Below are positions 1 to 10,221 of a stretch of 64,000 nucleotides of DNA, one piece after another. Position numbers and translations under genes: made by a program. Under the pieces are notes generated by a model. That model ran no database searches and had not been told where the DNA came from. It saw only the letters and a program-made list of their open reading frames with translations. Each line of letters begins with the position of its first letter. The stretch's first letter is position 1. Source of the stretch: an uncultured Fibrobacter sp. (GTDB taxonomy: Bacteria > Fibrobacterota > Fibrobacteria > Fibrobacterales > Fibrobacteraceae); contig NZ_CAMZCS010000005.1 in NCBI RefSeq assembly GCF_947305105.1, positions 62,001 to 126,000 on the forward strand. The letters are read 5' to 3'.

Positions 1-336
1 GCCTTCGAACTTGTAGTAGATGTGGGCCGGAGTGCCGAGGGCCTGTTCGAGGAAGTAGGCGCGGACCAGCGGCGACGGACGGTACATCTTGTAGAACGTG
101 AGAATGTCTTCGGGAATTTCGAAGAAGCGGGTGTCGTTGTCGAGTTCCTGCTTGATGAGCTCGTCGCAGAACACGGGCTGCAGGTCTTCGAAAGTCACGG
201 GCTTGCCGGTACCCGGGTTCAGGAGCGGTGCGGGCTTTTTCTTCATGTCGGCACGTACGTTGTACCATGCCTTCGGGAGTTCGTTTTCTTCGAGGTAAGT
301 CTTGACCGGGCCGTCGAGTTTGAGAGAGTTTCTCAT
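1..336 (-). CDS. trpB: Tryptophan synthase beta chain, TrpB2 type (5' part only)
   Basis: The first 112 residues of a PLP-dependent TrpB2-type tryptophan synthase beta subunit, which condenses indole with L-serine; the gene runs off the left edge. The N-terminus fits the TrpB2 subfamily rather than classical TrpB: an LPKAWYNVRADM segment, then LLNPGTGKPVTFEDLQPVF, DELIKQEL, YRPSPLVRAYFLEQ and a final IYYKFEG just before the catalytic-lysine region, which lies outside the window. The ATG at 334-336 follows an AAAGGAAAA ribosome-binding site. A complete trp attenuator precedes it (404-521), which independently supports a tryptophan role. Family assignment rests on remembered motifs; the PLP lysine cannot be seen. 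Confidence 0.88.
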   Translation of the reverse strand, partial: MRNSLKLDGPVKTYLEENELPKAWYNVRADMKKKPAPLLNPGTGKPVTFEDLQPVFCDELIKQELDNDTRFFEIPEDILTFYKMYRPSPLVRAYFLEQALGTPAHIYYKFEG

Positions 337-403
337 TTTATTTTCCTTTCTTTGTTGTAGTGAGCATCCGTTTCAGGTTCTTGCCGGGTATCCAAAATTT
401 TTG

Positions 404-431
404 CAAAAAAATTGGCTCCCTTTGAGGAGCC
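404..431 (-). terminator. Attenuator terminator hairpin
   Basis: Stem GGCTCC/GGAGCC with loop TCAAAG, followed on the minus strand by AATTTTTTT. It lies between trpL and trpB and shares its 5' arm with the antiterminator. Confidence 0.85.
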
Positions 432-473
432 TGCTTCTTTTTGAATACCGTAGCAAAAATACCAGACTCCTAA

Positions 474-521
474 CTATAGGGCCTGCCACCACCAGAAGTT
501 GATGCTTGCTACGAATTTCAT
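474..521 (-). CDS. trpL: trp leader peptide
   Basis: A 15-codon ORF, MKFVASINFWWWQAL, ending in TAG. Three consecutive TGG codons at 486-494 sit between attenuator strands 1 and 2, where a stalled ribosome would cover strand 1. No Shine-Dalgarno is visible: a TTGCCA-17-TATATT promoter places the predicted transcript start at the A of the ATG or one to two bases before it, so the leader is probably translated from a leaderless mRNA (inference). Its role would be to sense charged tRNA-Trp, not to make a functional peptide. Confidence 0.82.
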   Translation of the reverse strand: MKFVASINFWWWQAL

Positions 522-528
522 GTGCCGA

Positions 529-557
529 AATATACCTAAAAATGGGCTTTTTGGCAA
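529..557 (-). promoter_or_regulatory. Sigma-70-type promoter of trpL-trpB
   Basis: -35 TTGCCA (552-557), 17-nt spacer, -10 TATATT (529-534). Seven bases separate the -10 from the leader ATG. Confidence 0.65.
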
Positions 558-705
558 AAAAGAAATGTAAAAAAACGTTTATGTGCGCTTGTTTGCCCAA
601 AAAAGGGAATTGTTCATTTGTTTTTTTTGGCAAAATAGATTATCTTGATTAAATATCTCTTACTTCATTTAGCTTTTTCCATTTTCGCATTCACAGGTAC
701 GATTT

Positions 706-864
706 ATGGCTATAGACAACAGACTTTTTACGGGACAGTATTCCTCCTTCGGCGAGGAAAAAATCGAGCACACTCTCTCGGCGACTTCCAAGATCATGCC
801 GTTGCATCCGGGTAACAGACGCCCGAGCATCCATCGTACACCGCGAAAACCGGTGCATAAATAA
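706..864 (+). CDS. Small hypothetical protein (52 aa)
   Basis: ATG-to-TAA reading frame of 52 codons, starting MAIDNRLFTGQYSSFGEEK and ending in a basic tail with several Arg/Pro residues. Third positions are GC-richer than the surrounding AT-rich intergenic DNA, which suggests coding. The ribosome-binding site is weak (CAGGTA about 7 nt upstream). It lies 60 nt before the Mur ligase gene on the same strand. I recognise no domain; it could be a spurious frame. Confidence 0.4.
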   Translation: MAIDNRLFTGQYSSFGEEKIEHTLSATSKIMPLHPGNRRPSIHRTPRKPVHK

Positions 865-900
865 CAAACGGAACATTTTTTTCGGGGCAATACAGAAGAT

Positions 901-924
901 GCGATAATTTTTTAATTTTATCGC
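901..924 (+). other. Perfect hairpin abutting the Mur ligase start codon
   Basis: GCGATAA (901-907) and TTATCGC (918-924) flank an AT-only loop and end on the base before the ATG at 925. It could occlude initiation, or the GATAAT inside it could be a -10 element. Function is not known. Confidence 0.4.
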
Positions 925-2349
925 ATGGAATCCTATTTCTTTATCGGTGTTGCGGGCGTGGGCATGAGTGCCATTGCCCAGTATCTTGTTGGCAAGGGTG
1001 TTTCTATCAGCGGGTCCGACCGTCAATTTGGCGAGTTCCTTGCCGGTAAAACGGAAAAGCCGCTCGTCATGGGCCAGCTCGAAGATTGCGGGGTCAGGTG
1101 CTTTGCGCAGGACGGTTCGGGCATAACAGATGGCCTGACCGCCGTGGTGGTGAGCACCGCCATCGAGGATACGAATCCCGACCTCAAGCGCGCCAAGGAA
1201 CTTGGAATCCCGGTGATGCACCGCAGCGAAATGCTCGCGAAGATTTCGAAAGAGGCAAAAACCATCGCCGTGAGCGGCACCAGTGGCAAGTCCACCGTGA
1301 CCGCGATGATTTACCATATCTTGCAGTATGCCGGCCTCCAGCCCTCCGTGATGACGGGTGCTGGCCTCGTGAACCTGCAAAAAGAAGGCAAGATTGGCAA
1401 CGCCGTGAGCGGCAAGGGCGAATGGCTTGTGGTCGAAGCCGACGAAAGCGACGGGACGCTCGTACGCTACGAACCCGAAATTGGGCTTATCCTGAACGTC
1501 GACAAGGACCACAAGGAAATGAGCGAGCTTCAGGAAATCTTCCTCAAGTTCAGCCACAACATCCTCGACAACGGGAAAATCCTCATCGTAAACGACGCGC
1601 ACCCGCTTGCCAAGAAGTTCAGTGCGGGCCGCGAATTTGATTTTGGCTTCGAAAGCTACGTGGGCGTGCAGGGCACCGACTTCAAGTCTGTCGGCACCTC
1701 CATCCAGTTCCGCGTGCGCCACAAGGCCGAACTCGTGAAATTCATCGTGCCGCTTCCGGGTAAGCACAACATGGAAAATGCGCTCGCCGCGACGGCTGCC
1801 GCCTTGTTTACGGGAGTTTCCCTGCATACCTGTGCCGATGCTCTGGCCACTTTCCCCGGCGTGTTCCGCCGTCACCAGATTTTGGGGACGTTCAACGGGG
1901 TCACGCTCGTGGACGACTTCGCGCACAACCCTGCCAAGATTGCAGCCAGCATCAAGAGCGCCCAGGACTTTACCGATGGCCGCGTGATTGCCTGGTTCCA
2001 GCCGCACGGTTTCGGTCCTACGCGATTCCTGCGCAACGACCTTGTAGAATTCATCTCGAAGACGCTCCGTCCCAAAGATTTTGATGACGACCGCGACAAC
2101 GACATGATGTTCTTTAGCGAAATCTACTATGCCGGCGGTACCGTTACCCGCGATATCAGTGCGGGCGACCTCGCCGACGACCTGTTGCTGAAGGGCTGTG
2201 AAGCCATCTACATCGAAAACCGCGATGAATGCGCCAAGAAAATGGTGGAATGTGCCCAGCCGGGCGACACGATTCTGCTGATGGGTGCACGTGACCCCAG
2301 TTTGCAGGCATTCGCTCAATCTGTCCAGAAACTCCTTGAATCACGATGA
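925..2349 (+). CDS. MurC/Mpl-like Mur ligase
   Basis: A 474-aa ATP-dependent Mur ligase, either UDP-MurNAc:L-Ala ligase (MurC) or the murein-tripeptide recycling ligase (Mpl); both act on UDP-MurNAc in the cytoplasm. The N-terminal nucleotide-sugar motif GVAGVGMS is at residues 8-15. The P-loop is GTSGKS (118-123) where MurC normally has GTHGKT. The central EADESDG motif and the C-terminal DDFAHNP (residues 331-336; usually DDYGHHP or DDFAHHP) are both present. These substitutions and the absence of other division genes nearby favour a recycling or divergent ligase over housekeeping MurC, but the substrate cannot be settled here. The next gene starts 10 nt downstream, suggesting an operon. 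Confidence 0.8.
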   Translation: MESYFFIGVAGVGMSAIAQYLVGKGVSISGSDRQFGEFLAGKTEKPLVMGQLEDCGVRCFAQDGSGITDGLTAVVVSTAIEDTNPDLKRAKELGIPVMHRSEMLAKISKEAKTIAVSGTSGKSTVTAMIYHILQYAGLQPSVMTGAGLVNLQKEGKIGNAVSGKGEWLVVEADESDGTLVRYEPEIGLILNVDKDHKEMSELQEIFLKFSHNILDNGKILIVNDAHPLAKKFSAGREFDFGFESYVGVQGTDFKSVGTSIQFRVRHKAELVKFIVPLPGKHNMENALAATAAALFTGVSLHTCADALATFPGVFRRHQILGTFNGVTLVDDFAHNPAKIAASIKSAQDFTDGRVIAWFQPHGFGPTRFLRNDLVEFISKTLRPKDFDDDRDNDMMFFSEIYYAGGTVTRDISAGDLADDLLLKGCEAIYIENRDECAKKMVECAQPGDTILLMGARDPSLQAFAQSVQKLLESR

Positions 2350-2359
2350 ACGGTGAATC

Positions 2360-3361
2360 ATGCTCCTGTTTAGGCCCCCACTTCTTACGGACAGGGATGC
2401 TGCGGCAAAGGCGGTGGCTGAATCGGGCTACAATGGGAGCGATGCTGGATTTGCGAATGTTTACCTGCTGCGCAAAAAATACGGCACGCTGATTGCCCTG
2501 CAAGAGGGTTTCCTGTTCCGCTACTACAATGGGGAAGGGAGCCGCCGGGGCTATGCTTTCCCGCTAGGAGCTGGCGCCCTATCCAAGGCGCTTGAGCTGA
2601 TTGCTGAAGACGCCCGTGAATCGGGCCGACCGTTGGAATTCTGCCTGGTCAACGAGCCCCGGGCACAGATTTTGCGAGAATATTTTAATACGAAAGCTGG
2701 GGCGAACAGCGCGGAACCCGCCCTCCATTTCGAAAACAACCGCGGCGACAGCGACTACATCTATTCGGCGGAAATCCTCGCAACGCTCCCCGGCAGCGAT
2801 TACCGCAAGAAACGCAACCATATCTCGCGCTTTACGCGCACCTACGGGCAGTTCGAACTGCGCGCAATGACTCCGGCAAACATTTCCGACGCCTTAGAAA
2901 TCGAAAAGCGTTGGCTGAATGATGACGGCGAAACGGCTCTGGAAAATACCGATTGCGAAACGCCGTGCGATTGTGCGGAAGCCGCTCTGGCGGAACGCTC
3001 CGAAGACGAAAAATCGCGTATGGCGGAATACTGCGCCATCGTGGAGGCGCTGGAAAACTTTGATGCGCTCGGCATGAAGGGCGGCGTGCTGTATGTCGAA
3101 GGCAAACCTGTCGGCATGACGATCGCTTCTGAAATCGCCCCTGCTGTGTGGGACATCCATTTCGAGAAAGTTATCGGCGAATATGCGGACAACGGCGGGT
3201 ATGCCGTCATCAACAAACTCTTTGCTGAACACCTTGTGGCTGCAGGGGCGACGCTCATCAACCGCGAAGAAGACATTGGGCTTGAAGGCCTCCGCAAAGC
3301 CAAACTCTCGTACTATCCGCAGACGATTCTCGATAAAACACATGTTAGAGTGGGGGAGTGA
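2360..3361 (+). CDS. DUF2156 / phosphatidylglycerol lysyltransferase C-terminal-like protein
   Basis: A 333-aa cytosolic protein resembling the GNAT-like DUF2156 family, related to the C-terminal domain of MprF-type aminoacyl-lipid synthases but without the membrane flippase half. Recognisable parts are the N-terminal FANVYLLRKKYG segment, the family core SDYRKKRNHISRF at about residues 155-167, and the C-terminal VINKLFAEHL...INREEDIGLEGLRKAK block. Solo DUF2156 proteins have no firmly known substrate. ATG at 2360 is 10 nt after the ligase stop; the 3' end overlaps the next start (TGATG), indicating translational coupling. Confidence 0.72.
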   Translation: MLLFRPPLLTDRDAAAKAVAESGYNGSDAGFANVYLLRKKYGTLIALQEGFLFRYYNGEGSRRGYAFPLGAGALSKALELIAEDARESGRPLEFCLVNEPRAQILREYFNTKAGANSAEPALHFENNRGDSDYIYSAEILATLPGSDYRKKRNHISRFTRTYGQFELRAMTPANISDALEIEKRWLNDDGETALENTDCETPCDCAEAALAERSEDEKSRMAEYCAIVEALENFDALGMKGGVLYVEGKPVGMTIASEIAPAVWDIHFEKVIGEYADNGGYAVINKLFAEHLVAAGATLINREEDIGLEGLRKAKLSYYPQTILDKTHVRVGE

Positions 3362-3873
3362 TGCTTTCCCGCGTTCTTTCAAAACAATCCTGTGCCGCCT
3401 GCAAGTTCTGCTGTTCATTCCGCCGGCAGAGCCTCTGGGAAACTCCGCTTTTCCCGCCCGAGGTCGTTGAAAAACTGAGCAAGCCCAACGATTACGGCGT
3501 AGTGGGGGAGTTTGCGACAGTCGAGACCCCGCAGGGCCCATCTGCTGGCCGCCTGGTTCTTGAAGACAAATTCCGCACCGACGACCCCGAAGAAGAAGTC
3601 CCCTGTACCTTCCTCGATCCGCACAAAGGCTGCATCTTGAAAGCAGAAGACAAACCCTTCGATTGTTCCATCTGGCCTCTCCGCGTTATGAATAAGGGGG
3701 GCGAACTCGTCATCGCACTCACGCCCACATGCCCGACTATCGGCGCGATTCCCCGGCCCGAACTGGTTGAACTCGTCAAGAACGGGCTCGGAGCAAAGAT
3801 TTTCGAGTACGCCAAAACGCATCCCTACATTATAAAGGAATACCGCGAAGGTTTTCCGATTATTTATCTTTAG
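3361..3873 (+). CDS. YkgJ-family cysteine cluster protein
   Basis: A 170-aa protein of the YkgJ (UPF0153) family, thought to bind Zn or Fe through clustered cysteines. The N-terminus has CAACKFCC; a second set is PCTFLDPHKGCILKAEDKPFDC (split here by its own spacing: C-x10-C and then C), the usual family layout. ATG at 3361 overlaps the preceding stop by one base; a GTG at 3358 is an alternative start. Stop-to-start distance to tgt is 3 nt, so the gene sits in a tight four-gene run. No activity is established for the family. Confidence 0.75.
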   Translation: MLSRVLSKQSCAACKFCCSFRRQSLWETPLFPPEVVEKLSKPNDYGVVGEFATVETPQGPSAGRLVLEDKFRTDDPEEEVPCTFLDPHKGCILKAEDKPFDCSIWPLRVMNKGGELVIALTPTCPTIGAIPRPELVELVKNGLGAKIFEYAKTHPYIIKEYREGFPIIYL

Positions 3874-5016
<1,143 letters not shown>

Positions 5017-5019
5017 TTT

Positions 5020-6243
5020 TTAGAGTTCCCACCAAGGAACGGCCCAAATGTCATCGGCAAGCTTATAGGGGGTGGGCGTGTTGCAGGCGACAATCGCTGT
5101 ACCGATGTTTTCGCTCGGGAAAGTTTCTTTAAAAGAGGTGATTCCCTTCGTGTCTTTCTTGGTGGGGTGTGTCGTAATTTTGATTTCCAATGGGAAAACC
5201 ATGCCGTTGCATTCCAGAAGTAAATCGACCTCCGCTCCGGAATACGCCCTATAGTGGTAGATGTTGGGCCTGGCATGCCAAGCGTTAATCCGTTTCACGA
5301 CTTCCATCACGACAAATGTTTCAAATATGTGCCCGTATAACGGGTGAGAAGCAAGAATTTCTGGAGAAAAAATTCCCTGCAGGTTGCACAAAAAACCTGT
5401 ATCGACAAAGTAGCCCTTGCTCTTGCCCGAAATTCGCTTGACGGGGTTCCTATTAAACGGAGGAATCTTTATCCACTGGTACGAAGCTTCGCAGATATTT
5501 TCCCAACGAACCGCCGTGGTACGGTCAATCCCGAGGTCTCGTCCCAGTTCGTTTGAGTTTACCTCTTGTGCAGACAACGCCGAAAGCAGACGCACGAAAC
5601 GTGAAAATAGGGTTAGGTTAGAAATCTCGGAAATATTACGGACATCGCGCTCGATATAGGTTCGCATATAGCCCGTAAAGAAATCTGGGATAAGCTGATT
5701 GGGCATTTCCAAAAGCCCAGGCATCCCGCCGCGCCACATCAGGCGGCTCAGAGGTGGTACAGATCCATCACCGAATCCCGAAAAATCATCTGCGCCATCT
5801 GTAAGCAGAGCTTCGAGTATTCCGTGTTCCTCCTTTTGGAACATCTCCTTAAAACAAAGTGGGTAGAGATCAAGTACTGCAACACGTCCGGCCATGGATT
5901 CCGCCGCTCCGCGCAACACATTTAGATTCTGCGAACCGCTCAGGTAGAAAAGCGATTTTTCATTCGCATGTTCATCAACAAAACGCTTAAGAGAAGCGAG
6001 AACCTGCGGCACATATTGCACCTCGTCCAAAAATCCAGGCGAGTTCATCTGCTTCAGGAACAGGTCTGGGTCAGCCTTGGCTCCGCGAATATCCTCAACA
6101 GGGTCGAATGTTACCATTGAACCCGCCGGGACGAGTTCTTTGACCAGAGTCGTTTTACCGACCTGTCTAGCACCCGTTAGCAAGACACACGGAAAAAACT
6201 TGAATAATGTCTCAAGCCTATTTTGGATAAATCGATGGAGCAT
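5020..6243 (-). CDS. AAA_14/DUF4143 ATPase
   Basis: A 407-aa member of the ATPase family with an N-terminal AAA_14 core and C-terminal DUF4143 (restriction-endonuclease-like) domain. Walker A GARQVGKTT is at residues 24-32, Walker B-like GFLDEVQ near 75-81, and the C-terminal half carries the Y-R-x-Y-S-G-A-E-V-D-L-L nuclease-like motif. The start is placed at ATG 6241-6243 because AGAGGTGCT precedes it; an upstream in-frame ATG at 6273 would lie downstream of the -10 but inside the operator. Cellular role of the family is unclear. A second, divergent member is at 12412-13707. Confidence 0.8.
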   Translation of the reverse strand: MLHRFIQNRLETLFKFFPCVLLTGARQVGKTTLVKELVPAGSMVTFDPVEDIRGAKADPDLFLKQMNSPGFLDEVQYVPQVLASLKRFVDEHANEKSLFYLSGSQNLNVLRGAAESMAGRVAVLDLYPLCFKEMFQKEEHGILEALLTDGADDFSGFGDGSVPPLSRLMWRGGMPGLLEMPNQLIPDFFTGYMRTYIERDVRNISEISNLTLFSRFVRLLSALSAQEVNSNELGRDLGIDRTTAVRWENICEASYQWIKIPPFNRNPVKRISGKSKGYFVDTGFLCNLQGIFSPEILASHPLYGHIFETFVVMEVVKRINAWHARPNIYHYRAYSGAEVDLLLECNGMVFPLEIKITTHPTKKDTKGITSFKETFPSENIGTAIVACNTPTPYKLADDIWAVPWWEL

Positions 6244-6250
6244 AGCACCT

Positions 6251-6293
6251 CTATTTTTATGGATAATATACATAAAAATATAGGTAAAGTCAA
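6251..6293 (-). promoter_or_regulatory. Promoter with overlapping dyad operator (DUF4143 gene)
   Basis: -35 TTGACT (6288-6293), 17-nt spacer, -10 TATATT (6265-6270). CTATTTTTATG (6251-6261) and CATAAAAATATAG (6271-6283) form an imperfect dyad around the -10, and a third half-site-like CTATAAAAATATG lies at 6301-6313. The layout suggests a repressor site; the regulator is unknown. Confidence 0.55.
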
Positions 6294-6353
6294 GTTTTGT
6301 CTATAAAAATATGGATTACATCCGTAAAATTAAAGATGAATTGATGCCTTTGG

Positions 6354-6390
6354 CAAAAAAAACACCCCCGACACACAAATGCCGAGGGTG
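6354..6390 (-). terminator. Terminator downstream of dnaJ
   Basis: On the minus strand CACCCTCG/CGGGGGTG forms a stem with one mismatch-like pair, followed by a run of eight or more T residues. Confidence 0.7.
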
Positions 6391-6394
6391 ATAT

Positions 6395-6466
6395 CCTCAA
6401 AGTGAGCGCGTTGCGCGAACGACCTCATACCTCAGAGGCGCCGTGCGCCGACCTCACTCCTATTTA
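6395..6466. repeat. Heptamer repeat with GC hairpins (dnaJ 3' flank)
   Basis: CTCATAC-CTCAGAG at 6424-6437 and CTCACTC-CTATTTA at 6453-6466 are 7-bp units in register, separated by the small hairpins GCGCGTTGCGCG and GGCGCCGTGCGCC. The last unit boundary (6460) is the first base of the dnaJ stop codon as read on the plus strand. Confidence 0.65.
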
Positions 6467-7602
6467 AACAGGTTCTTCATCTTCTCGAGGAAGGATTCTT
6501 CCTGTGCGGTTTCCTTGTCGTGACGCAGTTCCGCGAGCTTCTGGTAGAGTTCCTTCTCTTCGCGGCTCAGGTCCTTCGGGATTTCCACGCCGATGTTCAC
6601 GTAGAGGCTTCCACGGTCACCGCGCTTGTTCAGCGGGTACAGGCCCTGCTCGCGCAAGCGGAGAATGCTTCCAGCCTGGGTGCCGGCCGCAATCTTGATC
6701 TGCACTTCGCCACCGTCCAGCGTCGGGATGCGCTGCGTACCGCCAAGCACCAGCTTGTGGATGGGCACCTTGACTTCGCAATGCAGGTCGTCGCCTTCGC
6801 GGGTAAAGAAGTCGTCGGGCTTCTCGGCAATCACGGCCAGCAAGTCGCCGCAGGCACCGCCACGGGGACCGCAGTTGCCTTCGCCACGCAGGTTCAGGTA
6901 CTGCCCCTCGGCAACGCCCGCCGGGATCTTGATGGAAATCTCTTCGGTTTCCTGCACGCGGCCCTCGCCGTGGCAACGGCTACACGGATTCGCGATGACT
7001 TCGCCCATGCCGTTACAGGTGGGGCAGGCGCTCTCGGAAACCATCTGGAAGAACCCGCCCGACACGCGGCGCACGCGCCCCGTTCCATGGCAGGTATCGC
7101 AAGTCTTGATGTCCTGGCCGCCCTTGCCGTTACATTCGGTACAGGGGGTGTAGCGCTTGAGGCGCACCTTCTTGGTGCAACCCTCGAAGATTTCCTTGTA
7201 GCTGAGCGCCACCTTGATCTGCAAATCGTTACCGCGCGGAGGTCCCGCCTTGCGACTGCTCCTGCGGCCACCGCCGCCAAAGCCAAATCCACCACCGAAA
7301 ATATCGCCGAACTGCGAGAAAATATCTTCGAAACTGAATCCGCCACCGCCGAATCCGCCGCCACCAAAGCCACCGCCCGGGGCGTTGAAACCGAACTGGT
7401 CGTAGTTCTTGCGCTTTTCAGGATTCGAGAGAACGTCGTAAGCTTCGGCAGCTTCCTTGAACTTCTCTTCGGCTTCCTTGTCGCCCGGGTTCTTGTCCGG
7501 GTGGTACTTGATGGCAAGTTTCTTGTAGGCGTGCTTGATCTCGTCAGCACTCGCGTCCTTGCCGACACCTAGAACTTCGTAATAATCTCTTTTTTCAGCC
7601 AT
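6460..7602 (-). CDS. dnaJ: Chaperone protein DnaJ
   Basis: A 380-aa Hsp40 that delivers clients to DnaK and stimulates its ATPase. The J domain (residues 5-70) has the HPD motif, followed by a Gly/Phe-rich stretch (about 75-110), then four CxxCxGxG zinc motifs: [24 protein letters not shown] and CSRCHGEG, and the C-terminal substrate-binding sandwich. Type I DnaJ of normal length. ATG at 7602 is preceded by AAAGGC. It lies 216 nt downstream of dnaK in the same direction, with heptamer repeats and a terminator-like hairpin between them, so it may be partly uncoupled from dnaK transcription. Confidence 0.97.
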   Translation of the reverse strand: MAEKRDYYEVLGVGKDASADEIKHAYKKLAIKYHPDKNPGDKEAEEKFKEAAEAYDVLSNPEKRKNYDQFGFNAPGGGFGGGGFGGGGFSFEDIFSQFGDIFGGGFGFGGGGRRSSRKAGPPRGNDLQIKVALSYKEIFEGCTKKVRLKRYTPCTECNGKGGQDIKTCDTCHGTGRVRRVSGGFFQMVSESACPTCNGMGEVIANPCSRCHGEGRVQETEEISIKIPAGVAEGQYLNLRGEGNCGPRGGACGDLLAVIAEKPDDFFTREGDDLHCEVKVPIHKLVLGGTQRIPTLDGGEVQIKIAAGTQAGSILRLREQGLYPLNKRGDRGSLYVNIGVEIPKDLSREEKELYQKLAELRHDKETAQEESFLEKMKNLFK

Positions 7603-7620
7603 AATATGCCTTTGGCATTT

Positions 7621-7710
7621 AGTGATTAGTAAACAGTGGTTAGTAAACAGAGCGGCTTCGCCGCAATTATAAATCCTAACTACTAATCACCAACCACTAA
7701 TCACTTATTT
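7621..7710. repeat. Inverted heptamer arrays around a GC hairpin
   Basis: AGTGATT, AGTAAAC, AGTGGTT, AGTAAAC run from 7621 to 7648 in exact 7-bp register; then GCGGCTTCGCCGC forms a hairpin; then CTAACTA, CTAATCA, CCAACCA, CTAATCA, CTTATTT (7676-7710) run in the complementary sense. The two arms are near inverted copies and could fold as one large stem. Confidence 0.8.
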
Positions 7711-7750
7711 TACAACAAAAGGATTGCCTCAATTTTAAGGCGAATCCTTT
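7711..7750 (-). terminator. Terminator downstream of dnaK
   Basis: AAAGGATTGCC (7718-7728) pairs with GGCGAATCCTTT (7739-7750) with one bulge; on the minus strand it is followed by a T-rich tail. Confidence 0.65.
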
Positions 7751-7783
7751 CATGTAATTAGTGGTTTTTGTCAATGACTAAAA

Positions 7784-9780
<1,997 letters not shown>

Positions 9781-9795
9781 TTACGCCCATACATA

Positions 9796-9812
9796 AGCAA
9801 AACCCGTGCCAA
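9796..9812 (-). promoter_or_regulatory. Sigma-54-type (-24/-12) promoter before dnaK
   Basis: On the minus strand the site reads TTGGCACGGGTTTTGCT, matching the RpoN consensus YTGGCACG-N4-TTGCW at every fixed position with correct spacing. The predicted start is near 9786, giving a 5' UTR of about 65 nt. I found no convincing sigma-70 promoter in the same interval. Use of RpoN for dnaK is unusual and unproven. Confidence 0.55.
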
Positions 9813-9841
9813 ATGCTAATAACTGGCAAAAAACGGCCATT

Positions 9842-9860
9842 TTGTTTCGTTCTGAAACAA
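9842..9860. promoter_or_regulatory. Perfect inverted repeat upstream of dnaK
   Basis: TTGTTTC-N5-GAAACAA, a 7-bp perfect dyad about 30 bp upstream of the -24 element. It is not a CIRCE element (TTAGCACTC-N9-GAGTGCTAA). It may be an operator or activator site. Confidence 0.5.
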
Positions 9861-9861
9861 G

Positions 9862-9887
9862 AAAAGCCCCTAAATCGGGGCGAAAAA
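9862..9887 (-). terminator. Hairpin insulating the dnaK promoter
   Basis: GCCCC (9866-9870) pairs with GGGGC (9877-9881); on the minus strand it is followed by TTTTCTTGTTT, so it could stop transcription arriving from the FISUMP side. Confidence 0.5.
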
Positions 9888-9930
9888 GGTCCGTTTCATA
9901 ATGGAACAGTGCTTTGGAAGAATGTGAAAA

Positions 9931-10221
9931 CGTCATTGCGAGGAGCGAAGTGACGAAGCAATCTCAAAAAAGAAGCGGGGAGCAGGATTGTCATTGCGAA
10001 CCCCGAATAGTGGTGAAGCAATCCCTAAAAAAGGAGGGGAGGGGGAAGCCTCCCCCTCTCTTCTGCCCCATGTCATCCCCGCGAAGGCGGGGATCGCCCT
10101 GTGGCATACGCTACCCCCTCTCCTAGGGGGACACCCCCTAAAACCCCCGACACCCTCATAAAAAATAACGCCGGGGGAGAGCCCAGCGTATTCAGTCGAT
10201 TGGAATGTCGTTTAACCATAG
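9931..10221. repeat. Repeat-filled intergenic region (GTCATTGCGA and GTCATCCCCGCG elements)
   Basis: No gene is supported between dnaK and the FISUMP gene. Two copies of a dispersed element beginning GTCATTGCGA and ending GAAGCAATC occupy 9931-9965 and 9989-10023. A GTCATCCCCGCGAAGGCGGG element is at 10072-10095. A perfect GAGGGGGAAGCCTCCCCCTC hairpin is at about 10038-10059. A third GTCATTGCGA copy is at 23509-23540 (reversed), and further GTCATCCCCGCG-type copies are at 13771-13798 and 21584-21613. Confidence 0.7.
10160..10189 (-). terminator. Terminator downstream of the FISUMP gene
   Basis: On the minus strand CGCTGGG-CTCTCCC-CCGGCG is followed by TTATTTTTT; stem of 7 bp with one G.U-type pair. 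Confidence 0.6.

Larger units (their letters stand above)
404..521 (-). promoter_or_regulatory. trp attenuator (leader peptide plus alternative hairpins)
   Basis: A classical transcription-attenuation leader 68 nt upstream of trpB. Read on the minus strand it has a leader ORF with three consecutive Trp codons, then mutually exclusive pairings: 1:2 CGTAGCAA (506-513) with TTGCTACG (449-456), 8 perfect bp; 2:3 GGAGTCTG (463-470) with CAGGCTCC (426-433), 8 bp with one G.U; 3:4 terminator GGCTCC (426-431) with GGAGCC (414-419) followed by a T-run. Scarce Trp-tRNA should stall the ribosome on the Trp codons, which mask strand 1 and favour the antiterminator 2:3. The pairings were found by eye; their energies were not computed. 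Confidence 0.85.

Noticed and set aside
404-521. A T-box riboswitch instead of a ribosome-mediated attenuator
   Set aside because: No T-box sequence or specifier loop; a leader ORF with three Trp codons and classical 1:2/2:3/3:4 pairing explains the region.
373-633. An 86-codon minus-strand frame over the trp leader
   Set aside because: Out of frame with the leader peptide, no ribosome-binding site, and it crosses the terminator.
691-2319. A 542-codon minus-strand frame opposite the Mur ligase
   Set aside because: Shadow of biased codon use; its translation lacks any recognisable motif while the plus strand has all Mur motifs.
9842-9860. The dnaK dyad as a CIRCE element
   Set aside because: Arms and spacing do not match TTAGCACTC-N9-GAGTGCTAA.
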